From Straminergon stramineum (lineage: Eukaryota; Streptophyta; Bryopsida; Hypnales; Calliergonaceae), in the NCBI GenBank assembly GCA_963920665.1, contig OY987265.1, positions 15,381,001-15,445,000 on the forward strand: DNA of 64,000 bases, written 5' to 3'. The translations under genes and the position numbers were made by a program. Positions 32,816-43,494 of this stretch are shown in pieces (the stretch's first letter is position 1; the number at the start of each line of letters is the position of its first letter). Below the pieces are notes generated by a model. It had not been told where the DNA came from. It did not search any database and was given only the letters and a program-made list of their open reading frames with translations.

Positions 32816-33222
32816 AGATAAAGGAGTTTAAAGTTTATTTTAGAGTAGAAAATCCTTACCCCCCTGCAAACAAAAAAATCCTCATAATTTTTGACTCATT
32901 GATCAAATTGGAATGATTTAAAGCTTTCTACACATATATAACTCTAGAAAACCAATTTTAAATTTTTATTTTTGAAGATAGTGATATTTTCTAATTTACC
33001 CAGACTACCCATTTAAAAAACAAAACAAAAAACATTAACATATCAAGCCATAACTTTTGACTCGTATTTCCAAATGTCATGAAATTTAGTGCATATGAAA
33101 GATATTCCTCTTCCCTAACTTCGACAAAAATTTGGGCCAAAAATATGGAAATCTCTAGTCATACTTACCTACCAAAAATTGCTATGTAACCAAAACACGC
33201 ATGATGGTCCTTTAGGGGTTAA
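32816..33222 (+). mobile_element. TTAA element, family A, 5' truncated
   Basis: It begins at AGATAAAGGAGTTTAAAGTT inside family A and ends GATGGTCCTTTAGGGG-TTAA (33219-33222). It preserves ACATTAACATATCAAGCC, the likely pre-insertion state of the site used by the nested element at 56513. Confidence 0.7.
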
Positions 33223-33567
33223 TACTTTAGCTAATTAACATTAAGGTATTTAAGAAGACACAAAAACCATGAGGTCTTTAAATATCAATCCTCGTCACCA
33301 ACAACAACTCATCAATTCCAATGCTTGTTTGTGCTTAGTAGTGAGTGATGCAATTAAGTAGGACTCACCTAAATGTCTATGTCTTGTAGCTTGGAATGGA
33401 AATGGGGTGTTTTACAATAAACAATATTGCTAGACTCTTACTACAAGCCACTACAGAGACTGCATGAGGAACTCACACATACAGATAAAAATTTAGCTTC
33501 ATCAAATTTGGTACTTGTGCACAAAGATCCCTCCATAACTTAGACCGATCTCCTCCTTACATGTTGG
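33223..33567. repeat. Pre-kinase spacer, unit 2 second copy
   Basis: A second copy of the same spacer within unit 2, homologous to 29889-30301. The empty S1 site TTAA is at 33354-33357. No gene. Confidence 0.7.
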
Positions 33568-34155
33568 ATAACCCCTAAACGCCACAGGGGACCAAAAGTG
33601 TCCTCATATAAGGTAAAACAGCCCATTGTGGTCAAATGACCCATAGCTGTCACCTAGGAAGTCACCCCATTGTGGGTTTTTTCAGACCCCATCATGGGTT
33701 TTATTAGTAAATGAGATTTGGACCACAATCAATGTCTTACGTGACAGTAATGGAGTGATTAGTGACTGCATTGAGAACTTCTAACTTTTTAGTGTAATTT
33801 CATTGTAGGAAGTGACTTTTTTCGGCCTTTCACATTAGAAATTATTGTGACTGCTTTAGGTGTAAGATGAGCATGATGGATACAAATTTTGTTGGTTCCG
33901 GGGTAGTCTACAGACTCTTATGGGCCATGATGGGCTGAACACTTCAAAAATTCATAGCAAATTCATACTTTGTCAAAAAAATATAATTTCAAATGCTCTC
34001 ACTGTTTCTCACACTTGTGTTTAAGTGGGAAAAAAATGAAAAAATTTCAGCAATGGCATGAGTATGAACTCCTAATTCTGACCGCAATGGGCTGTTTTAC
34101 CTTAGTTTCAAGTCCAATTCAAAGTGTTGTGACTTTTGCATTTGATGTCCGAATT
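33568..34155. mobile_element. Probable TTAA-group insertion, right end eroded
   Basis: The left flank is ATAA (TTAA in paralogues), followed by CCCCTAAACGCCACAGGGGA. Paralogues at about 7889, 30218 and 57601 read TTGGTTAATTCATC or close variants with no insertion. The interior shares sequence with 22900-23230 (GGGGTAG.C.ACAGACTCTT and TGGGC.ATGATGG). The right boundary, near GTCCGAATTCAAG, lacks TTAA. Non-coding. Confidence 0.5.
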
Positions 34156-34201
34156 CAAGAAAAGTAGCACATAACCAATTCTATTTGCAAAAAATCATTG
34201 A

Positions 34202-34786
34202 TTAACCCTTTAGTGACCATGGTTGATTTCGGAGGCAAGCGCAATTTTTTATACAATTTTAATAAAGTGAAATTTTGTGGCCGCTCTAAGGATGAAATCC
34301 TAGATCGGATTCTTTCCATTGGTTCTATAGGGTAGATACTTGAACCAAACAAAAAATGAAAGTGATCCATTGGTGCACATGCTTGTAAATAATCTTCAAA
34401 TATTGATATGTTGAAAACAATCTTTCAGCATTGGTGCTACATATGATCTGCCACAATTGGGCATAAATTTTAGTAAATGCTCCAAAAATCAATCAAAAAC
34501 CTTTGAGCTAATTCTTTCACACATATAAGTAGTCATCCCTTACATCAAAATATGTATTTCTTTATGATATTTCACTTGTGAAGGCTCGGGACATTTAAGT
34601 TTGGATAAGCATAGCTGATGCATTTTTGCATACACTCTCTTGAAATTAGTTTTGTATGGAGCATATGAAGATACTCTAATTGCGTTGTTCCCTAGGGGTT
34701 TTCGAAATCAAATGTTTTGTGAACAATAGCAAACAAAAAGTCCCAAAATCGACCAAAAATTGGTCAACTGGTCACTAAAGGGTTAA
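34202..34786. mobile_element. TTAA element, family C, symmetrical ends
   Basis: TTAA lies at 34202-34205 and 34783-34786. Both ends are CCCTTTAGTGACCA, a perfect 14-bp inverted repeat, with weaker similarity beyond it (GTTGA). The element is 577 bp between the TTAA flanks and non-coding. It abuts the family B element to its right, and the two share TTAA 34783-34786. Confidence 0.8.
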
Positions 34787-35713
34787 CCTCTAGAGGACCA
34801 ACTACTCGTTCTAAGTATGCAAGAAATCTCAGGTAGGTACCTACGAAGTTATTTTTGGTCAGATGTTTATGAAATTTGGACACAATGTGTAAACATGTAC
34901 CTCCTTGGTAAGAAACTCATTTTTTTCTGGTTAGGTCTCTGGATCAAAAGTTATACCACCCTAAATTTTTTGGGCAGCTCGGGCAATTTAGGAATCTTTT
35001 GCAAAAAAGCTCATCAACTTTTGAAATTTGGCAATTATATAACTAATACAATATGACATAAAATTTTCCACAAGAAAAAATATTTTAATCCTCAAATGAC
35101 ATTCTAAGAGGAGTCAAACTATGTTGGGGTAGTTTCAAGAAAAAACATTTTCTTCTAACTTCAAGTTCTATTATCTTGCAATTTGTGACATCAAAATGCT
35201 TGAAATGTTTTCCATATATTCCTAATGTTTGTCTCTAACTTTTCACAATGCAAATTTCAATTAAAAAATTTCCTCATTGCACAAGAAATCATCAAAAAAT
35301 GACTAGTGTATTGCCAATTCACTTAATGTACTTGAATTGCAAGGTGATTGAGAGTAACCTTGACTCTATATTTGCTTCTAAATTTTTTCAGGGGTGAACC
35401 TAACATCACATACTTACGAATGGTCAAAATTCTCATTTTTGTGTAGAGCAAAGATTTTACTCCAAAAGGGATCAAAGTCTACTAACCCTATTTCGCAAGA
35501 ATGAAAAAAAGTTTTTTTTCTCACTTCAATTGTTATAATATTTCAATCCATGCACTCAAATGGTCTGAAAATTTTTCCCCACATTGATAAAACACTTTAC
35601 TTTAGTTTCTTATGGTTGAAGTTTCAAAAAAAGTTTAAATTTTCATTTTAAATAACATACAAAACCCCCAAATTTTTGACAATATCTCCCTGAATACCAC
35701 CCTCAATCCTTTA
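34783..35713 (+). mobile_element. TTAA element, family B, interrupted at its right end
   Basis: It begins TTAA-CCTCTAGAGGACCAACTA and matches 30302-31238 to near its end, CCTCAATCCTTTA, where the element at 35714-36468 is inserted. The remainder, TTAGGGG-TTAAG, follows at 36469-36479. Non-coding. Confidence 0.75.
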
Positions 35714-36468
35714 TGATAATCTCCTCTAAATCCGCTCGTCTTCTGAAGACTGTCCCTAGCGAGGTTCTAAAATCGACATTAACAAGTTGTAAAATGCATA
35801 TGTGTAAAGCATTGAATGTTTTGTCAATGATGTTAGAGCGGTTTAAAATTTGTCAAACGTTCCTTTATACTTTGCTAGTGGATGGAATAAGAGCCAAGGT
35901 GAGTCCATTTCTCAAATGTTCACCTGTGTTCAAAAAAACTTTTCTCCCCCAACTTTGAATGCTAAAAATTTTCAATCTGTACGGTCAAACTTGATAAAAA
36001 TTTTACCACATGATCTCATACAAGTATAGTACAAGATCCTATAGATTTATTTTTTATTTTTTTTCTTTCTTGAAAGAACGCAACAAAAATGGCAATTTCA
36101 AGTGATTTTTGTCAAAAAAAATAGGCCTTGGTCCTTTAGGAGTTTATTATAGTAAAGCTTGCATTTTGGAACCCTGTCTATTACTTTCTACATGCTGTAA
36201 TGCTTGTTTTTGGTGAAGCCATGTCTTTTTTCAGACTACACATGTGCGAGTTTTGTAAGGCCTACGATCAAGAAATAGATACCTATGACAGAATTCTTTA
36301 AAAATTCATAAGTAATTCAAAAATGATCCGAAAAATATGAAACCACTTGGGTTAGATTCCACATCAATTTTTCTTTGAGTGAAAAATAAGGAAAAATATT
36401 TTCGTGCATCGAAGAACCATCGAAAAGGCCGACCAGCCCTTAAACGCACCGTTTATGGGCAGACTACC
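35714..36468. mobile_element. PIF/Harbinger-like non-autonomous element (755 bp)
   Basis: It is flanked by TTA (35711-35713 and 36469-36471), and its insertion splits the end of a family B element. The termini GATAATCTCCTC and, from the right, GGTAGTCTGCCC match at 8 of 12 positions. It is related in reverse orientation to 54480-55216, which shares GGCCTTACAAAACTCGCACA in close form. Half of it resembles family D TTAA material, with the end GGTCCTTTAGGAG near 36140, so it may be composite. No transposase is encoded. Confidence 0.6.
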
Positions 36469-36661
36469 TTAGGGGTTAAGATTATGGCGGAACCATATGA
36501 CAACCCAAAGCCAGAACTTGTGCTTGGAGTTCAACTCCGCTGGGAGGATCATGAATGTCTGCTTGAACGATAAACAGCTACAAAGCAGGCAGGACCATAA
36601 TGTCGAAAACTGATTGGTTCAAGGCAGTTTGAAAACTGCCCTTTGTAAGCAATTGCCACTG
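36469..36661. repeat. Start of kinase module B
   Basis: Homologous to 9170-9396 and 58615-58846. No gene. Confidence 0.6.
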
Positions 36662-37599
36662 GTACCTCCTAAAATTCTTTCATGTTTAGAGGTCCAAAAC
36701 TGCATCAACATGTTTGACCTCAAAACAAAGTCAAAATCTTCATCAATATATATTTATTTTAAAATCCAAACGTAGGATCCTTTGGTTAACTTGTTCAAAG
36801 GAAAATTATCCCCCAAATTTTAAAGTGAATATCTCTACCAAAATTCAAAGTTCAATGTGCCTAAACTTTAAAATGTAGGCTCTTCTAGCCCTTTTGAAAA
36901 GTGATGTCTTGTCTTTCAATATTTTTAGAAAATAACACATATGTCTTAAAACTTGTGTATTTTAACCAATATGTTGAAAATTGGGTTGAAAATAGATGTA
37001 AATTTTTCTTAACCCAAAACACTTTCATATTCATTCTTTTTAAAATTGTAAAGTGGAAGGTATTATTGATTGAAAGATAAAACTAATATACTAATAACTT
37101 TGGAAAGAATTTGAATATTGTTAATCTTCATGGCAAGAATGCTCTAATAAACAATGAATATCCTTGATTTTGATTTTGATATGAAAATATTCAAAATGGA
37201 GAGAAAAAGACCACTTTATATGTTTTCTCTACCTTCATTATGGGCAAAATAAATCTCCTCATAACTTTGACCTGACTATTTGGAATTGAATGGTTCAAAT
37301 GTTTTTGAAAAATTATCAATCTATAGAATCCCAAAAAATAATTAAGATTTTTTTACAATATATATTTTTTGCAACTTGATTGGACATTGAAATTCAAAAA
37401 AATTCCTTCTAACATTTGCAATATTTGTAGAATTTAATATCCTTTATTTGTACAATTTACAAAGCTTCACAGGTGGATTATGGTGAGTAGCATTCATTCT
37501 ACCCAATTCGTGTAAAATTTTGCAAGTTATGAAGTCAAGAAATCTTGCCGAAGTTCTCATAAAGCCCAAAGAGGGCTCCTTCATCCTTTGGAAGGGTAA
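36662..37599. mobile_element. TTAA-group element, family F, copy B
   Basis: The ends are GTAC-CTCCTAAAATTCTTTC and CATCCTTTGGAAGG-GTAA. It aligns with 9397-10310 along its length. Non-coding. Confidence 0.5.
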
Positions 37600-39722
37600 T
37601 GATAGAAGAAGCATTATCACCCACAATGAAAGGTATTAACTTTCCTAGGAGTCTTCAAACTAAACATAATATATTTTAGAAATAAAGTTAAGAATAACCC
37701 TATCTAACTAACTAACATTATATGGTTGATCAAAATTTTCCGGTTTGTGTTAGATTGTTAGTGAGGGTAGTTAAATTCCTTCGACTATTTTAAATATTAC
37801 AATGGGCAATATTAAAGATTAACTATTGGAAGCTTTCTTTTTCACTAAAAATGATATTCATTTGATTATTAAGGGTTCCTCAAAGGCATGTATGGACCAT
37901 TAGTGGAAGTGTAAAGCTTACCAATTCTACTTGATTTCTTGGCTATGAGCTAAGCTTGCCAATTTCACTTGATTTGAAATCTAAAAAATTGTACTTATCC
38001 ATTTGCTTTCAAAATGGTCCCAATAAAAAGTGTAAATCATTTTCATCATTTTCACCATTGAAAATTTAAACATGCAAGTGTTGATTTGGAGTTACTTGCG
38101 ATTTTTAATTATAAAAAAATTGCATTTCAACAATAGCAATGTGGATTGTATATAGAGTTTGGTAGCTCTTCATTTGAACTAAAGGTTTTGGGAAGTCCAT
38201 TTAAGAATGCTAATACAATTTTTAGTTGTTCATGTCACCAATAATCCAAAAAAACTCTTAGATGCCAATTTCTCAAACATTGTGGGCGAAAGCAACATAT
38301 GAAAAAAAGAATACATACATTTCTCTCAATGTTATAATCTCGCAACTCCTATGCAATTTCACACTCAAATTTAGTATGCATACTAACAAGCAAGTTCTTT
38401 AATCATCTATATGGTTAGATAGGATACAAAAAACAATTTGCTTCATTGGAATAAGCTTAGGTTCTTTATTCATAGGGAAAACACACTTGGAAAGTCTCAC
38501 TAATTTAGTAGGCACTCAGGGGCTCACAAACAATCCAAGCATCTAAAAATCCCATAAGGTATCTTGAGACAAACAAATTAAAATGCATCTTACCCATGAT
38601 CTTACCGGAAAGATATTGTTCCTTATTGTGGCCCAATTCAAAGCAACAAACACCATTAACTTTGGATTACTACTCGTGCTACAATCAAGGAGGATTTACC
38701 CCATTATAGCCCCAACCAAGGGTAAACATAAAAAATTTCTTCATATTTTATGCTAGAGTTTTTCCTATTTTTTTGCCTCCCATAATTAGTTTGCGGTTTT
38801 GTCTTTGTTCGGAAAACCCCCTTAAAAACTTCAATGATGATATGAAGGAAAACTCCTAATTCTAACCATATTGGCCTATTTTGCCTTAGTTATATTGACT
38901 TTGTTAAAATTGACAATAGCTTGTTTCCAAATTTTCTATACCCAAGTTAATTGTGGACGAATAAGGCTTGTCCTTAGGGAATGCTATGTCCAAGCTCATC
39001 ACTCTCACTTTAGTTGCATTGTAAAATAGCAGATATAGGGAAGCATAGGAAGATTTAACTCTAAGTTACAATCTAGAGTTTGTCTTATATGGGATGAAAA
39101 CATAGAGGCATTCAATATTGATCAAGATAATTAAACATCATATATCAATTCTCCACATTCATCTTTTGTTTTTATTGTTTATGGACCAAAGACAAGGCTT
39201 TGAATTGACAAACTAGTCATGGTAGTCATAAAATTATACAAAGTAGTATTTCCTCCAACAACTGAAAATGGGTCTAGAGTAAATAAAAGATTTATGAAAC
39301 AAAATCATAAAACTAAATGACAATATGTGAGAATTAAAACTCTTCAAATAGTAACTTAACCTAATTGCCAACTGTAATCAAGTTCTCCAATTAACTTCTT
39401 GATGATAATAGCTTTAAGTTACTAATTCGAAATTCATAAACTACGAGAGTACATGTTGAAATACTCTTAACAAGTTGAAACTTGCCTTCGAGAACATTCA
39501 TGAACCTTCATAACACCATTCAAGCATAGACATTGCCTAATCTATTTGTACAATACACAAAATGGCCATGTACACATAGCTTTCTTGCATTAAAATATTG
39601 TGAAAGACCCTCTCAAAGATATCATGATGCTTCAAATTCCAAATTTAGATTTGAAGACACTACTCACATACTAGTAGTTCAATAGCCAAATCTTCTCTTG
39701 ATTTCTATGCATTCCAATGTTT
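37600..39722. repeat. Kinase 3' flank, copy B
   Basis: Homologous to 10311-12545. It ends directly at the stop codon of kinase copy B. No further gene is seen. Confidence 0.7.
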
Positions 39723-41048
39723 TCAAGGAACTTCTTCAAGTAAATCCAATATCTCTACAAATGTAGGTCTAGCTACAGGATCCAATTGCCAACACCTACA
39801 CAACAAATTGCGACCCCATTCTTCAACATAGTGAGGCACCTCTGGCCGACTCCCTTGAAGAACAAGGTCATAGTCATTGGTTCGATGACCTTCGAAAGGA
39901 AGTTTCCCTGTCAAAATCTCATAGCACAACATCCCATAACTATATACATCTGCTTCTTTTGTAAAAAGAATTGGGTTCTTGTTCACCACCTTATCCTTGA
40001 GGGCTTGCAATATTTCCGGAGCCCTAAAGAAGCCAGTTCCAACAACTCCAATCGAGCACTCAAAGTCAGCAACAACGAAATCGTAATCATCTCCAATTAC
40101 AACCTCTAGATCGGCTACATTGATATCATAAACATACTTGTCCATCTTATCGTAGCCCCAAATGCATAATACATTTGATGCTTTGAGGTCCCTATGAACA
40201 ATATTGAGATTGTGCAACTCAACCATCCCTCTTGCAATAAGACGCATGATCCGGATCTCCATCTTCCTTAAAAAGGGTCCAAAATCAATGCAAGTTCGTG
40301 CCTTCATGCGGTGATCAATGAGAGTGCGGAGGTCTTCATTTTCCCTCACTAAAAGAAATGCAAACCGACCATCTAGCAATAAAGTCCCACATATAATCTC
40401 ACAAATGTATTTCAAGGGTAGAGATTCCCCACAATTTGTACGTTTCACCCTCTCTTCATAGTGCCGGAACATTCCCTCGGGCCATTGTTTCTGCAAATCT
40501 CGCAAGAAGGTCCCCTTCCGAAAGACCTTCAACACAAACTTCACTCCACGTTCCTCATCCTCAAAAGTTTGCCTTTGATCCTTCCAAGTGACATGGGCAT
40601 GGTAGAGCTCCGCTTGCCCACCCGCTGCAAACTTCTCACCAACCTCCAACTTCCCCCAATCATAGATTCCACCATCACCAAATGTGCGAAAGAACTCACC
40701 CCAAGTGAGATGCTTCTGCAGAGACTGGAACACTTTCACATTGCTCACCTCAGCCTCCTCGTTGGCATACTCAGAATGCTCAATAAGCTCACTCCAATGC
40801 ACCTTGGATCGCTCAATCGCATCCTCCACACTCGTGTCATCCTCACTCTCAGCCTTCCTCCTCTCACTGCTCATGGGCTCAGAGCATGCAGAAAAAAAAG
40901 TCGTCGAAGAAGAGGGGATTGCAGACACCCTTGCAGATGCTAACGCTCTCACATATGCTGAGTCGCTCGATGCACCCATATAGCAACCAGACTCCGACAC
41001 ACTTCTCTGATTCTCCACAGGGTGAGTGGGCTCGCTTGCATCGCCCAT
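39723..41048 (-). CDS. TKL-type protein kinase, copy B (441 aa)
   Basis: A probable Ser/Thr (TKL-like) protein kinase encoded in one exon. Residues 1-130 are a hydrophilic, serine-rich leader without a recognisable domain. The kinase domain spans about 133-437. The glycine loop is FAAGGQAELY (140-149), in which the first and third glycines are alanine. The ATP-binding lysine is K174 in FVLKVF. The catalytic loop HRDLKASN (285-292) is complete. DFG is replaced by DFE (328-330), and only twelve residues separate it from APE (343-345). DVYSYGM (367-373) and R427 complete the C-lobe. D287, K289 and N292 are present, so activity is plausible, but the altered magnesium motif makes it uncertain. There is no transmembrane segment, so a soluble protein is expected. 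TGA replaces a Trp codon six codons before the ancestral end (copy A ends WKYWYA). Confidence 0.85.
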   Translation of the reverse strand: MGDASEPTHPVENQRSVSESGCYMGASSDSAYVRALASARVSAIPSSSTTFFSACSEPMSSERRKAESEDDTSVEDAIERSKVHWSELIEHSEYANEEAEVSNVKVFQSLQKHLTWGEFFRTFGDGGIYDWGKLEVGEKFAAGGQAELYHAHVTWKDQRQTFEDEERGVKFVLKVFRKGTFLRDLQKQWPEGMFRHYEERVKRTNCGESLPLKYICEIICGTLLLDGRFAFLLVRENEDLRTLIDHRMKARTCIDFGPFLRKMEIRIMRLIARGMVELHNLNIVHRDLKASNVLCIWGYDKMDKYVYDINVADLEVVIGDDYDFVVADFECSIGVVGTGFFRAPEILQALKDKVVNKNPILFTKEADVYSYGMLCYEILTGKLPFEGHRTNDYDLVLQGSRPEVPHYVEEWGRNLLCRCWQLDPVARPTFVEILDLLEEVP

Positions 41049-41195
41049 CTAGGAACAATAAGCTTGTGATGGGGTTCACTCGCTCTTCCTGCTCGCCCTG
41101 CACCCAACTGGTGAAGGCATTAGGGTTTCACATTAGGGGAGTTTCAGACAGCGATGTGCCTGGACACGACGAAACTCACCCACAATATGCAGGAA

Positions 41196-41203
41196 ATTTA
41201 TAT
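41196..41203 (-). promoter_or_regulatory. Possible TATA box of kinase copy B
   Basis: ATATAAAT on the minus strand, about 150 bp upstream of the kinase start. The matching position is ATATGAAT in copy A and is further changed in copy C. Placement fits a leader of roughly 120 bp, but the evidence is only the motif and its distance. Confidence 0.25.
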
Positions 41204-41237
41204 CGTAGCGAAACCGACCGGTCTACTCTGCCGGATG

Positions 41238-41432
41238 GAAGTTCTCGAAAACAGGAAAACAGAGCAAATCGAGCAGGAAAAGTCGGAATCCAAGCCTCCA
41301 GAAAAACAAGAGCGTAGAGTCTACAGCTATGGGGGCACACTCCAGGAACGGACTCCTTCAAGCTCAAGCAAAGAATCCACTCGTACATGCATCGTGAGAA
41401 AATGCGCACAGACCGAAAAAGAACGAAACTGA
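41238..41432 (+). CDS. Conserved short ORF divergent from kinase copy B (uncertain)
   Basis: Starting at MEVLENRKTEQIEQEKSESK and ending TEKERN, this matches the frame at 14076-14258 with a 15-bp in-frame insertion. The frame is open further upstream to 41154, but that part is not shared with the other copies. No known domain. It could be leader or promoter sequence of the kinase. Confidence 0.25.
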   Translation, partial: EVLENRKTEQIEQEKSESKPPEKQERRVYSYGGTLQERTPSSSSKESTRTCIVRKCAQTEKERN

Positions 41433-41990
41433 GTTCACGAACTGAAAACTTTTGCAAGACGAAGAAGGAGAAGAGGCGAACCTGTGTACCGTATCACTGT
41501 CGTCGTGAGCAGGTGCAGGCTCCTGGGCGACGTTGCTGTTGTATCCACGGGTGACGCTGGCGTTGCAAATAAAAGGCCCCTCTTGGCTGGCGAGCAAGCG
41601 CAGATGCTTCTTGTGAACCTCCGTCCAACTCTCCCCCTCAAGTTAGCATATCACAGAGGAGCAGCTACCATAAGGTCGGACGAGGGTTTTGCAAATTCGG
41701 CCAGAAGGCTGACTCCTTCACTCCACCGCGTGAGGCCCTCGAAGTTCGCACCGAAGATGCTGGGACAGTGCAGAATGCAGACATTTCAGAAGCCTGGAGG
41801 TAATTGGTTACTGATAAAAATAAATAAAAAAAGGAAGAGAAAATACGTAGGAACTGAAATACGAGCTTCTTAGTTTCCATCACAGTGTTGCATCGAAGGA
41901 GGAGGATCTGGGGTTGGGGAGATTGTTAACCCTTAAACGATGTCACACCCATTGTCTGTCCCATGGACGACAGAGAATGATAGAAGTGCA

Positions 41991-42572
41991 ACTACTCATC
42001 CTTGAAATTTTGTTATGAAAAAGGAAAGTCTTCTACAATAGTTTGACTTTCAATAAGTGCTTTTGCATTTTTTTTAAGCTGATGATTCACACAATATCCA
42101 AAGGGAGGATTTCCACAATCACTACTTCATCCTCTAAAGGTTTATCATCTATTTTCCTTACGTTTTCCTATATTGAACCAACTTTTCAAGTATTGAGTTC
42201 ATCTATTTTTTCTATTTTACTCTCAATAGAAATTTTATAAATATTTTCACCAAATTTCTTTTCATGTTTTCAAATTGCAATTGAGATTTTTCACTATTCC
42301 ATTTGCTAATTGTGAACTAGCCACCGGTTTTTCCAAATACTGAGATGACTTGTGGTCATTCCTTTGGTTGTTGGCATTGATCACATTTACAATAGAAAAA
42401 TGGAAATGGAATAGCATATCAAAAGAAAAATTCACATGCATTTGGATCAACCCACTTTTCAATAAAGTCAAGGCACATTACAAGGGGCCAATTGAAAGCA
42501 AAAACATATAGCTTCTCATTGCTGACCCTAGAGAAGACTCTTTGTTTGCATCTGGGTTTTATAGTAATTCTT
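41991..42572. repeat. Kinase far-upstream module, unit 2 (first part)
   Basis: Duplicate of 14751-15360. No gene is seen. Confidence 0.65.
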
Positions 42573-43494
42573 TTAACTCCTAAATGTATTTGACTATGTT
42601 TTGACCAAAAATATTCCAAAATTGCCATTTCTAGTACAAGTACCAAAGTTTAGAAAAATAAATGATCAAATACATGTAATCAGAGGATCTTGTTGTACAC
42701 TAATTTGAGGAGATGTGGAAAAGAATTCAGAAATTTCCACCATGTAGATTCTAAGATATTAACATTTGAATGGACAAAAATCCTTTTTTTGGCCTTGCAA
42801 AAAATTGGGCAACAATACTTCACAAGGTCACATTTGTATGAAAAAAAGTCCAAAATGGTGGTGTTTCTCTGGATTCATTCTTCAAGGCGAGTTGGCTAAT
42901 GGCTTGAAAAATTCAGATCATTTGGAATTGTACAACATGTAGGAAAAAAATAGTAAGCAAAAAGAAGTAGAAAATGATTCAAATTGTTAAGATTTAGTCA
43001 TGGAATTAAAAAATGACAATCCCTATGGTTGTAATGTTGTAATAAACAATGAACTTCCATTTTTTTTTTCATCTTTACAAAAAATTTGAAAATTGAGTTA
43101 AATAAAATACTTCATAGTTTATCCTAGAGTAGAGATCCCATAACTACACGTAAATTAAAACTCTTTGTAACTTTCATATCAATAATCAAAATGGAATGAA
43201 TTCAAAGTTTTCCATGTATATAGAAATCTAGATAACCAATTTCAAAATTTTATTTCTTAAAAAAGTGATTTATAAAGAAGTTTTTTGAGTCATATGGGCT
43301 ACTCGTCGAATAATGAAAATGACATATCATACAATAACTTTCACCATTTGATGATGATTGATGGGATAGAAAGCTAATCCTCAGACTCATGGTGAGTGAA
43401 ACTTGCAACAAAATAAAATAAAAACACCATTTGTAGTGAGCTGGCCAAAATCACTATGTCTCTAATAAACACAGTTTTTACATTTAGGGGTTGA
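42573..43494 (+). mobile_element. TTAA element, family A (duplicate of 15361-16304)
   Basis: TTAA (42573-42576), then CTCCTAAATGTATTTGACTA. The right end is TACATTTAGGGG-TTGA. It was carried along in the 27-kb duplication. Non-coding. Confidence 0.75.

Larger units (their letters stand above)
41049..41990. other. GC-rich 5' flank of kinase copy B
   Basis: Homologous to 13890-14750. It should contain the kinase promoter on the minus strand. A plus-strand frame at about 41690-41810 reads ARRLTPSLHRVRPSKFAPKM and runs into GGAGGTAATTGG. That is the look of a mitochondrial presequence exon with a splice donor, but the start codon is ATA here and the copy A frame has an early TAG. If it was ever an exon it is now dead. 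Confidence 0.45.

Noticed and set aside
34155..36573. Short ORFs across the mobile-element cluster in unit 2
   Set aside because: They lie within non-coding TTAA and Harbinger-like elements and are not kept in other copies of those elements.
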